Below, in pieces: positions 21,613 through 32,264 of a stretch of 64,000 nt of DNA. The position numbers and the translations under genes are program-made. Below the pieces are notes generated by a model. That model was not told the origin of the DNA. It saw only the letters and a program-made list of their open reading frames with translations, and did no database searches. The stretch is from contig JABYQU010000062.1 of the NCBI GenBank assembly GCA_022264855.1, forward strand, positions 124,001 to 188,000, read 5' to 3'. The stretch comes from Lenzites betulinus (Eukaryota > Basidiomycota > Agaricomycetes > Polyporales > Polyporaceae). Numbering within the stretch: position 1 is the stretch's first letter; every line of letters starts with the position of its first letter.

Positions 21613-22898
21613 TCAATCGCTCTCCTCAACTTTGAGCACCAGCTTCCTGGCGCTCACTTGATTATTCTTAAGCCTGTCCAAGCCAATCGGGATCGCGGCC
21701 AGACCACCCGGAATAATCTCAGTGTGCAGGGGCTACAGCAACGAAATCTCAGCCCGGCTAAACCGCCTGAGAAAGAACACGAACGTACCTTCAAGTCGCC
21801 GGACGCGAGCAGCGCAGGAACGTGCTCATAAAGCACTTTGCCGAACTCCTGATTCTCTGGCAGCTGGATGATGCCTGAGGTGAACGTCACGCTGCGGCCG
21901 TCTGCCGTCGGGTTCTCGAGCACGCTGGGCTGGTTATGAATGAGCAGCTTCCCGCCGGGGGCGACCAGCGCGAACGCGGCGCGCTCCGTATCGGGCACGG
22001 TGATCGTGTCCAAGACGAGTTTAACGGGGGCGCCCGTGATCGCCACGACCGCGTCGTAAAGCGCAGAGGGGGAGAGGTTGCGATCGAGAACATGTGTTGC
22101 GCCGAACTCCTTGAGCAGCGGGGCGTTCTTCAACGATGCGGTCGTGATGATTGGCGAAAAGCCTGACAGCTTCGCGAATTGGATGGCTGGTAGGGGAGGT
22201 GCATGAGCTTCGTAGTACATTTTTGGTCAAAATCTCGCAGGGGTCCGTACCAAGAGAACCAATGACACTTGCGCCGCCAACGATGACGACGGGCGTTCCC
22301 GCGTACTTTCCCTTGCCGCCGGATACCCATGGAGGGGTGAGGCGGGGACCGCCTGCCTGGTTGTACAGAGCGACCGCGGGCGTGATAATTGCCAAAGGAA
22401 GCGCCGCTCCCTGCTCGAGACTAAGCGACTCCGGAAGCTGATCACAAGTACATGCACAAGCGTAAGCAAGTCAACACAATAGCAGCCGGTCCACAGCACC
22501 GACCTTGGCTGCCAAGCCCGCGTTGATGAGTGTGTATTGTTGAAAAGTTGCGTGATCGGCATCCGGGAGGCCTGCATACAAACTGTCGAATGAACCGTGA
22601 GCAATGACCAACCACAGATCGATTCGCCTACGTACACTTTGTCGCCAAGCTTGAACTTGTCAACGCCTTCGCCGACAGCCTCAACTGTCCCTGAGGCATC
22701 GATACCCAGGACCGCAGGGTAGGTTTGGATCATGAAGCCGAGCTCCCGGATCTTCCAGTCTGCAGGGTTGAGTGCAACGTACTCGTTCTTGACGAGTATC
22801 TCGCCAGGGGCCGGCTTCGGGACCGGGCGGGTGCCGACCACAAACTCGCCCTGCTTAGCCTGAAGCAAGAGGGCCTTCTGTTGCGTAGGTGGCGACAT
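21613..22898 (-). CDS. MDR-family reductase-like protein, paralogue 2
   Basis: Exons 22898-22636, 22582-22504, 22437-22251, 22186-21789 and 21732-21613 give 348 aa. Visible landmarks are LLLQAKQGEFVVGTRPVPKP, LVKNEYVALNPADWKI, GIDASGTVEAVG, LYAGLPDADHATFQQYTLIN, VVIVGGASVIGSLAIQFAK, and a C-terminus with GLDRLKNNQVSARKLVLKV. Exon sizes and phases match the other six copies, and it pairs by sequence with paralogue 3 (shared LLLQ.KQG.FVV, GG.RLTPPWV-type loop, NPxADGR). The GG-x-x-x-x-G loop lacks the second Gly-Gln of paralogue 1 (SLA instead of QYA). Likely an NADPH-dependent cytosolic reductase of unknown substrate. Confidence 0.9.
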
Positions 22899-23627
22899 GT
22901 AGCGGTAGTTGGTAGAGACGTCTGCTCTGGGAATTGTTCTCTGCTTGCGTTAAAGTTAGGAACGTAAGTGCAGATGTGGGTGCTTAGGCTTGTGGAGATA
23001 TGGTAGAAGTCGTGGTCGCTGAAGCTATATATTCAGCCCCTGACACTCAACGCCTCCAGGACTCCAGTTTGTGGAACATTGTGTCCCGAACTGCGTAGAA
23101 GGTTGGATACGCCGACGCGGAGCTACCCAGCTTGACTCAGCCACGTCCACTTAGGTCTGGGCTGACTGGATAATAAGAACCGGCAATAAACCTACCCGCG
23201 TGCTTGATGACAAAGCCAAACAGAGAGATCCCGAAGAGTCGGGGATCTACACTGGTAGAATTGATAAGTACGGTCACTGGGGGACCGATCAGCAGAAGGG
23301 CAATCGCAAGTAAATGAGCGGCCAGAGCGGCGGAACGTATCCATAGCTACGGTCCCCATAAGGGGACGTCGCGATATATCGCCACCATCGCACCTCAAGG
23401 CTTCACCGATGAGACTATAGACAGGAAGAGAAGCATCAATATCGGCGCGAGAATAATGTAAATTGCGTACTGCGACTTGTAAGCCCAGCCGCTAGGATAT
23501 AGTTGGATCGATCGTCGTGGCCATGTCGGGCGAAAGTGTGTGGGACGTGATCGCAAGAGTATTAGATCTTACTCGAGTAAGGGAGCATGACATATAGCAA
23601 ATCCACAGCTTGTCTGCTACCTTTCAG
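22899..23627. other. Intergenic between MDR paralogues 2 and 3
   Basis: 729 bp, promoter of paralogue 2 and 3' end of paralogue 3. No frame of interest. Confidence 0.5.
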
Positions 23628-24901
23628 TCAAACAGTTTCAGGAGGCTTCACGACCAGTTTTCTGGCGCTGACTTGATTATTCTTGAGCCTCTCCAGACCC
23701 GCAATGATACCCCCCAGACCCCCCGAGAGGACTTCCGTACGCAGAGGCTACTTGCTATCAGCCACCGGCTCGGGACAAGTGAAGCAGATCCATACCTTTA
23801 GATCACCCGAGCCTAACAAGTCAGGTAGACTTGCGTATAGCACCTTCCCGAACTCGACGTTTGCCGGAGCATGGACAAGACCAGCAACCGTAACGACTCC
23901 GCGACCGTCCGCGTTCGGGTCGTCCAACACGGAGCTCCCCACAAGAATCAGCTTCCCACCGGGCGCTAGCAGGTCGAACGCTGCGTTCTGCGTCTCGGGG
24001 AGTGAGATCGCGTCGAACACAACTGAAACGGTTCCGCCCGCGATCTTTACGACCTCGTCCCGAAGGTCAGACGCAGCGAGATTGCGGTCGAGAACGTGCG
24101 TAGCGCCAAAGCCCTCTAGCAAGGGGCCATTCCTCAGGGACGCCGTTGTGATGATCGGGGAAAATCCAGAGAGGCTTGCAAGCTGGATCGCTACCGGAAA
24201 GCAAATGTATGAGCTCCATCGCGACCGCGTATATGCCTGAACGGTAATTCTTCATACCCAATGACCCAACAACACTCGACCCACCGACCACGACGATGGG
24301 CTTCCCCGCATATTTGCCCTTACCACCCTCAACCCATGGGGCAGTGAGGAGAGGACCACCCGCCTGGTGATACAGACCTATAGCGGCGGTAGTGATTGCC
24401 AATGGCAGCGCTGCCCCCTGCTCGAGGGTGAGTGAAGTCGGAAGCTATGGGTAGTTAACATCTCTGTCTGCTAGAGGTACGCAGTGCAAGTACTCACCTT
24501 TGCAACTAGATCTGCGTGAATGATAGTGTACTCTTGGAATGTCGCATGGTCGTTATCTAGGGCCCCCTCGTAGAGCCTATCCGACGATGCGCGTCAGCAG
24601 GCGCCATAAGTTGAGAGGATTTGAGACGATCCACTGACACTCGGTCGCCTGAATTGAACTGAGTTACCCCTGCACCAACCGCTTCGACAGTCCCTGCAGC
24701 GTCGATACCGAGAACAGCGGGGTAGACCCCAACGATCACGCCATAAGCTTGAATTTTCCAATCGACGGGGTTGAGCCCTGTCGTTTCGTTCTTGACGAGT
24801 ATCTCCCCAGAAGCGGGGGTCGGCACTGGGCGGTCGCTCACGACGAACTGACCCTGCTTAGTTTGCAGCAGTAATGCTTTCTGTTGGCTCGGAGTAGACA
24901 T
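23628..24901 (-). CDS. MDR-family reductase-like protein, paralogue 3
   Basis: Exons 24901-24639, 24576-24498, 24444-24258, 24190-23796 and 23747-23628 give 347 aa. Landmarks: LLLQTKQGQFVVSDRPVPTP, LVKNETTGLNPVDWKI, GIDAAGTVEAVG, HATFQEYTIIHADLVAK, VVVGGSSVVGSLAIQLAS, GATHVLDRNLAASDL, GLERLKNNQVSARKLVVKP. It is the closest relative of paralogue 2 and lies next to it in the same orientation, so the pair probably arose by tandem duplication. Exons 1, 2, 3 and 5 are identical in length to those of paralogue 2 (263, 79, 187, 120 nt); only exon 4 differs, by one codon. No zinc ligands are seen. Function is presumably NADPH-dependent reduction; the substrate is unknown. Confidence 0.9.
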
Positions 24902-25691
24902 GGTGTGGGAGCGGGTAAGAACGTTCTTCTACCTATTTATGGACTGAAAGCGTGAGTTTGGACGATAATGTTTGCACACGCGCAATGGATGCGCGCACTG
25001 ACGACAGATGTCGCAACCACACAACCTAGGCTCATCTAGCGAGCGTACCAGGTTGAATACGGGCGCTCACTTTTCAAGCTTCGAAGGTTCATAGCAGGCA
25101 GAGGGATGCCGATGGAATGGCGTTGGAAGACGATGAACCGTACCGTTGGCAATCCGCCCACCTACTCGTGTGAGCTATACATGCACCGATTGCTAGGTTG
25201 CATCGATGCGACAAGAGAACATACCGATCTCAGGCGGATGATATACGGCAGGACCTACCGGCGTGTATATATGAGCGTAGTCGAGAGGTCGCCTAGTCAG
25301 ATAGCCTTATCAGCTAGCTAGAGTACCATGACACGTTCAGGTCCTGAAGCGACTCGCATTTAGTAAGGTGGTCGAGTGAGGATGTAGTGTTAGTGCAGTA
25401 GAGTGCAGCGGAAACTCGGAATTGGCAGATCTGGACGTCCGGATTCGGCTATTTGTTTGGCAAGAGCTTCCGGACCAAATAAAGACTACCAGACGCCTGA
25501 CGTCATCTCATCATGCTTGTCCGATCTCGCTGAGTGCATCGTGATAAACCTGCGAATACGTGATTGACTACACCAAACAATTATATCGACGTGCTATAAA
25601 TCCAATATATCCTGTTACCGCTCGCCCAAACCTCCCGGGGCTCAGGCGCGACTGGACAATTTTGAAGGACAAAAAAGGACGAGAGTAGCAC
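24902..25691. other. Intergenic, no gene recognised
   Basis: 790 bp between MDR paralogue 3 and the Ser/Pro-rich protein gene. Only short unconserved frames. Confidence 0.5.
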
Positions 25692-26751
25692 CTAGAAAGG
25701 CGTGCATATTTTCGGCGATGGAAGCCCATCCGCGCCCATTCTCCTCCGCACGTGTATCACGAGTTGCCCGTCCGGGTCGAACACCGCCCGCACCGACATC
25801 ATGTCTACGTCCGACGGCGCAAACGCGACCTCCCACTCATAATGCGCTATCAGGCAAGAACACAATCGCATGAGCTCTCGCGATCTATTTCCTAAGTTCC
25901 AAGAAATGTTACTCACAGTCGCGCTCCCGATGCCACAGATCCGCGACGACCGACAGCCGCGCACCCCGCTTCGCGCACACCATCACCATCTCCGGCGCGA
26001 GCCCCTCGGGCAGGCGCACGACGAGCCGATGCTCGCTTGTGGTCGAGTGTACGCGCATCGGCGGTGTGTGCGCGGGCGACGGTGTGCGCCGCGCGTGCGC
26101 GATCGGGGACTCCGGCACCACACGTGGTGAGATGGGCGAAGGGGAGTAGAGCGGGGACTGCGGCGGGGCGTGCGGATGTGCGGTGCTTTGCGGATATGGA
26201 TACGCGTTTGTGGGCGCGCCTGAGTATCGCGGAGAGCAGGAGGAGGAACTCAGGCTCTGGGGTGCGGGGATGGGGGGCATGGGGATCTTCGTGCCGCTCG
26301 GGATACGCAGGAGCGGTCCTGGCTGGGATGCTGATGATACTGACGCAGAGGATGGCAGCGATGGCGGGGGCATGTTTGAGCTCGAACTGGAGCGGGAGAC
26401 GGTCTGAGACGGCATTGCGGGCGACGAAGCTAACACAGTGGTTGACGAAGACGGGCTGAGGAGTGCCTTACCGAGCGCAGGTGCGACCGCATATATTGCC
26501 TGCTGAGGATTGAGTTCGGAGGTGCCCGCGGGGGCGCCGAGGTGTGCGCGCACCGCGGATGAGGCAGCGCGAGGAGTGCGGCGGGCACGCGCGTGCGCCT
26601 GCGCCGCCGTGGGCCCGGGGAGGAGTTGCTCGTCGCTTGGCCGGATGAGTGGAGACGCAGCGCAAGCAGGGATGCTCGATGCGGGGACCTGGGGGCGAGC
26701 GTGAACCTGGCTATGGACAAGTGAATGACCAGGGCTGACGAGGGCGTTCAT
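25692..26751 (-). CDS. Ser/Pro-rich protein with a conserved-looking C-terminal domain, function unknown
   Basis: Exons 26751-25917 and 25846-25692 give 329 aa. About the first 230 residues are disordered: Ala/Pro/Ser-rich with runs of serine and repeated SP dipeptides. The last 90 look folded: EHRLVVRLPEGLAPEMVMVC, ARLSVVADLWHRERDCHYEW, then EVAFAPSDVDMMSVRAVF and DGQLVIHVRRR. The alternating hydrophobic strands ending in G-x-L-x-I-x-V resemble an HSP20/CS-type beta sandwich, but I cannot confirm this. The intron is 70 nt, phase 1. The start is uncertain: the frame is open upstream to 26820, and further 5' exons could lie in the coding-like tract beyond 26.9 kb. Confidence 0.6.
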
Positions 26752-29700
26752 GCTCGAGCTCGAGCATAGCGCAGAGGGGCGCCACAGGGGACCCGCGGAC
26801 GGCCGACGGGGTCGCTGCAACGTGTGTTCCGCGTCGTTCTCTGCTGGGTAACATGAGTACCATGTTCCGAAATCATGCGTGGGATGAGGTAATTAGAGGA
26901 TAAGCACGGCGGGTATACTGCGCAGGCATACACATTACACGCATTGCAAGGTTTGACGGCATAGTGAAGGGTGCGGAACATGTGACGTACCATCCAGCTG
27001 GGCTCGCCGTGCAGGGGGCAGCCGGCCGAGCGCTGTGAGACCAAGGAGCTTGGAGGCGGCTGCGGGCGGCGAAGAGACGAAGAACCCCAGTGCGTCCAGC
27101 GCGTTGTCTTTCCCAGCAGCGCACAGAATAGGCCCGTCGAGGTCGTGAGAGAGCGCGTCGAGACCAGAGAGCGTGTTGCTTGACCTGAGCCCCAGAGGCT
27201 GACCACCAGATGCCGTCCCGGAGAGCGCGCGGGCACGGACGCTGCCAGAGAGTCGACGAGAGCATGCGGACAGAGCCATCGCTTCCGAGCGAGAGACGCA
27301 GAGAGGTTCTAGCGGGCGGGCGCACTACCAGAGCGAGCGCGTGCAGATGATGAAAAGACCCGGGACGAGCGGCGAAGTGGCACGCGACGGGGGCAAGGAG
27401 GGTGCAGCTACCAGAGTCTGTGGACAAGAGCGCGGCTCGTTCGCGGGAGGTGGAGTGCACTGAATGGCCATTGGGTGGCTGACGTGGGAGTGGTCAGCCA
27501 CCGCGCTGCGGGTTAGGATCGTGACCGACGCGAGGTAGGTGGATGTCCGACTGGGTTGTGCGGCGCGGGGCAGATCCTCACATGATGACATACCGTTCGC
27601 ATACAACACACGAAGCAGGGCCCGGCTGAGAGGTATTGTGGATAACCGCGGCTTCGTGCCCTTGCCAACGTAGAATAGGGCAGATGAAGTGCTTCTTGCC
27701 GTATGTCCGGCTCGATGGGGATTCGCATAGCGTCGGGACGATCTTGGAGTAGCCTATGTTCTGCGAAGGCTCGGGCCAGCGAGCTAATGGAGATCTTACG
27801 CACCGTCTGGCATGCACGTCATTTCGGTACTTTCCTCACCAATTTTGTGATGCGTACCATGTTGCGCAGAGCCCCGTCGTTGTTATTGTCCATCCCTGGT
27901 GGCGTCCCTACGTAAGTTGTGGAGGTGTACCGGAATTTCTATGGCCCTCCGATGGTTCAACAACGTACAATGAATGTGGAGTAGATGTGAGCCTGAGGGT
28001 CCTGGCAGTGCCCTAGCTCGTCTCAACGTGTACAAACGCCGGGCCTGCCGAGGGCAGCGATGCATCTCGAGGGGAAAGGCGAAGCAGCTGCAGCTGCAAA
28101 GCACCCTGCGAAGGCCCGCACTCTGTACTCGGACAGCCCCGCGCTGGCCGTCATCGCCCGGGAACCCGAAGCCCAACACGCTACAGGAACCCGAAGGCTG
28201 CAGCCCAGCACCGCGCTATCGCACGCCCACGCCCAACACGCCCCCGCCAAAGGGAGCAAGCGCACGCCCGTGCAGCGGTAGGTTGCATCAGAACGTGCGA
28301 AGCTACTTGGCTAGCGCGCCGCTGCATACTCGCCGCTGCCATACTGGGGGATCTGCGTCTCTGCGGCGGCGCTGCCCATGCGGCGCCGTGCGGTATCTCT
28401 GGGGTGTGCGAACGGCGAACGGCGCGCTGCAGCACACCGGCGGGCATTGCGCGAGAGGGCGCCAGGCTTCCAAGTTCCAAGTTCGCCTTCGCAGGGGGGA
28501 TACGGCATGCCTGGAGAACCTAGTCTGCGTTCAACGGTTGCGCCGGGCTGAGGAACGATGCGCGATGTGGATACTCACCGGTGCGAGTTCCACCTGGTGA
28601 TGCGGGAGAACTTGAATGGCGGCGAGCCGACGCTATTGTGCAACGTACTCAATGGCAGCGATGCTGGGAGAACACTTGCCAGCCTGTTCCTTGGAGTTTG
28701 GTAGATGTGCCTACCACCCCGGGGCCTCGAGCTTGATGACTGATGCTATACATACCAGTCCACGAGGACGGAGAGTTCAGGTCGAGGGCAATCGCAGGCG
28801 CTGGCGACATTTTACTTCCGGCGTGAGGGCTTCTGTTCCGAACGCTGCCCTAGGGTGTATACGCTTCTTTTCAATAAACCCATGTAAATCCGAGGGTGTG
28901 ATTGTGTGGTTTCTCGAAGAGTGTGAACTGTTGCCTCACTAAGTGACACGCGCTCTTTTGACTCACACACCTTTGAATGTTTGTAGTGCAACAGACCAGT
29001 GATAGAAACCGATTTCTGGTTTCTCCGCGAGCGATGTTTGTGTGTCTCTTGCGATGCGATCATTTGGAATGCAAGGAAAGGTGGACCGTGGAGGAGGACT
29101 CGCGAGGTTGGGAGGAGATAACCAAACGAGCCTTACGTGGTTCAATGTCCGATAATCAATGATCAAGGTCCGCTCGACCATGTCGATATACCAGCGGTCT
29201 GGTCGGCAGCTTGCGCCAAATATTTCATTGCACCCAAGTGAGAACGTATTTGGTATTCCGAATACATAGAAATGCATACGCGTACGTACGTCGGAGTGTC
29301 TGACACAAATACTGGGTGACTTGCGGACCCTTGCGCGCACGCGCGCATTTCAAGGTCCGTGTCGACCAAAACTTGACCTCAAAAAGTATGTTCTCCGAAA
29401 TCCATGTCGATGATCCCCTCACAATTTGAGGGTTTTGCGACCGGACCTCTTGCAGGATAGGTGGGTTCCTAGGAGAACGCGGCGCACGTCACGCAGATTA
29501 TCATGAGTTAATGAAATCAGCAGATGAAAGGGAAGGATTAATGGAGTTCGCCTGTAATACAATCAGGTAAAACCAACAGTGCCGGTGGGACTCAAACCGG
29601 GGTCGTTTCTCGTAAGAATACAAACGTGTGCCTAGGGTGCTTGTAGTGCGGATATGATGAGCGACCGAGGGTGATCCCCTCAACAAAACCCAGCGGCAGG

Positions 29701-29868
29701 CACCGTACCTATCGAAGACACCCACGGACCCCTCCCAGATAGGCGTTCGATGGGCAAGATACCGCGCAAGACCCTAGGACACCGCGCCCACGAGCCAAGA
29801 CTGCAGCGCCCTCCAAAAGCTCCCCGGCCGCCGCGAACACGACCTGCCCGCCTGATTCCCGCTAAAAG
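26752..29868. other. Unresolved tract with coding-like minus-strand segments
   Basis: No complete gene could be built. The best candidate exon on the minus strand is 27324-26991, bounded by TAG before and GTACGT after; it reads LEPLCVSRSEAMALSACSRR and later ALSHDLDGPILCAAGKDN, with GC-rich third positions. A second stretch at 27.8-27.6 kb reads ILRWQGHEAAVIHNT. Neither matches a family I recognise. A plus-strand frame at 28060-28281 (73 aa, Ala-rich) is possible but unsupported. From 28.6 to 29.8 kb nothing coding-like is visible. Confidence 0.3.
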
Positions 29869-32264
29869 TCATCCGCATGAATAGCGGTCCAAAGCCGCCG
29901 CCCCCGTCGACCGACTGACCAAGTCACCCGCCGCCCCGCGCGCGCCCATCGACGCTCCCGTCCCATCATCTGGCGCGGGCAACGTCGTTAGACCCGGGCG
30001 TGCGCGAGCAGTGAGCATGCGCACGGGCACGAGGCTCGCGCGAAGCCCGCGCAACACATCGAACCTGCGCGAGCGCCGCCTCGAGGCGTGTGCCGGTGCG
30101 CAGAGCGAGTAAGCTCGCGCGCGCGTGCTGTGCGGCGGCAGAAGCTTGGCTGTAATAGTCTGCTGGACAGCGCGAATGATTCAATGCATCGATAAGCGTA
30201 TATGCATATATGTATCGCGCACCGTGCATCCGTCCGTTCAGGTGGCCGCCGAGGACGTCGGCGGAGACGTCTGGTGGCTACTCACGCTGGGCGCGACGAA
30301 GTGAATGGCCGCGGGGGTCGAGGTCAGCTGCGCGAGCGTCGCCTCGAGGCTCGCAGGGCCGCGGGCGTGAGAGGACGCGGTGAGTGCACGGGCACGAGCG
30401 GCGGAGCTGTTCCAGCAGCGCGGCGGATCCGTGGAAGGCTCGCGCGACGCGGGTGACCGGTGCGGTACCCGCGCTCGACGTCGGTCCGAAACTATCGGCC
30501 AGAGCTCTTCGACGACGTCGACGTCCTTCGTGCATGCCCAGGATGCCTATCCGCGTCCTGTCTGGCCGCAGCCGTCGGTGCGCCCAGGCATATGCGGATT
30601 GCGTATACTTGGACAGCTTCCACGACTCGACGAACAAGCACCCGGATCCATGTACTGCGGGTGTATATTGAGATGATTGTCACCGAGGGCGAAGCGCGGC
30701 TATTTGTGGGGCAGCCGTCGACATATCGCGGTCATCATGGAATGGCGATGATGCGCACCGCGGCTGCGGGAGCACTTCGAGATTGCACGACCTCCTGAGT
30801 GCGCGCTCGGCCCCCTAAATGGAGGGCAGAACCCAGCTGGCCGGTACGCACTAGTGAATACACACCCCGACCAGCAGCGACACCGACGGATTAGACTCAC
30901 TGCGGCGGTGGTCGATTTCGGCGTCCAATACTGCGCCCACTCTCGACGGTCCCGAGGATATCCTGAACGCCATCCGACCACCAACGTTCGTAAGCTAAAG
31001 GCAGTGCGATATCCGTGCGAGTAAGTACGCGCCTTGGCCCTTCGGGCGAGACATCTGCTCGGTCTGGCCATGCGTTTCATCCGCAGCACGCTTGCGAAGT
31101 CTGAATGGCCCCCAGAATCAATGGGCCTCCTGAGTCGTTTGCGCCGGCGTGATAAACAGCGTACACAATTGATTGCTCAGAAGGCTTCTAGCGGTCGTCA
31201 CGCAGACCGGTCATGAGCCCGCCGGCGAACACCGTCTTCACACCGCGGTGCACAGCGAGGAGAAACAGCGGGGGTCGTTGCGCGGGCGGCGGCCGTCATG
31301 TGTGTGCGGATGGAGCGAACGGTGCTCGGGAATCGAGGGCGGGAGGGCGAAGTGGAGAGCGGGAGGAGCATCAGGAGCGTGCGTGCGACTGTCGTGATCG
31401 TCCCGTGTTCGCAGATGCTTCCAAGCCTGTCGTGCCGGCCCATCGCAACCAGCGACAGCCGTGCACTCAAGCTCGTGGCGGCGGGCACAGCGCGAGCCAA
31501 GGAGGAAGCCCGCTCGCCCAGGAGCTCGGCTGAGCCCGCGCTTGGCGCCCCGCCAGGCGGCAGGCGGCGGGGCGCGCGCGATGACGCGCACCCGCCCGCC
31601 ATCCCGCGCATGTCCGGCGGCAGACGTGGACGTGGGAAGCCGCCCCTAGGCGCGCCGGCTCTATCTGGCAAAGTGGGGGTGGCGTGATGTGGACACTGCC
31701 CGCGCGCGCTATCCGAAAGGAGCGTGAAGGGTCCGGATGAGTGGGACGGCCTGGACCTCCGCCCGGAAGAGTGGATTGCGACGGATGAGGCAAAGGAGGC
31801 TGATCATGGGGTGCGGGCGTGCGAGAGAGAAGCCACCCCGGAGGAAGACCGCGAGCATCCATGGGAGCACGCGAGATGGGCGAAGCGGCGGGCCTGAACA
31901 CGCCCTCGGCCGTACCCGTGCGCCGGTGTGCGCCAAAACCCTCTGTCGCGCCCAGCGCGAGGGGCGTGCGCAGGCGGAATGGAGTGCACTCGGCGGGGGG
32001 TGGCGGGAGAAGGCGGGGCAGCGGAGAGGAGAGCGGGTGATAAGGGGCGATCGGGAATCTGAGATTGGGATATGAAATGCGAGATGGGCGGCTAGGGACG
32101 CGGAGGAGACAACGGACTTGCCTTCACTCACCGCAACTTGGCCCAGAAGGCTACGCCCACGGCGAATCCCTTGTCGTCTGCCGTATACGTATCAAGAACT
32201 CGCCACCGCCTCTCTCTCTCTTCCTCCTCCAACCTTATTCCCTCCGCCTCCTCCATCCACCATC
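29869..32264. other. Unresolved GC-rich tract with exon-like minus-strand segments, upstream of pps1
   Basis: Several minus-strand stretches look exonic but do not join. One is 30994-30901, flanked by a TAG acceptor and GTGAGT donor, reading YERWWSDGVQDILGTVESGR. Another at about 30.4-30.3 kb reads SLEATLAQLTSTPAAIHFVA before GTGAGT. A possible 3' end lies at 30057-29869. Around 31.4 kb another reads RLSLVAMGRHDRLGSI. A decayed or badly fragmented gene divergent from pps1 is possible; I cannot name it. The pps1 promoter must occupy the last few hundred bases. Confidence 0.3.

Noticed and set aside
28060..28281. 73-codon Ala-rich plus-strand frame as a small gene
   Set aside because: No splice context, no homology cue and an equally open frame on the other strand.
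29588..29598. GGTTTGAGTCC on the minus strand, close to a tRNA B box
   Set aside because: No A box, no acceptor stem and no plausible cloverleaf around it; probably chance or an old SINE fragment.
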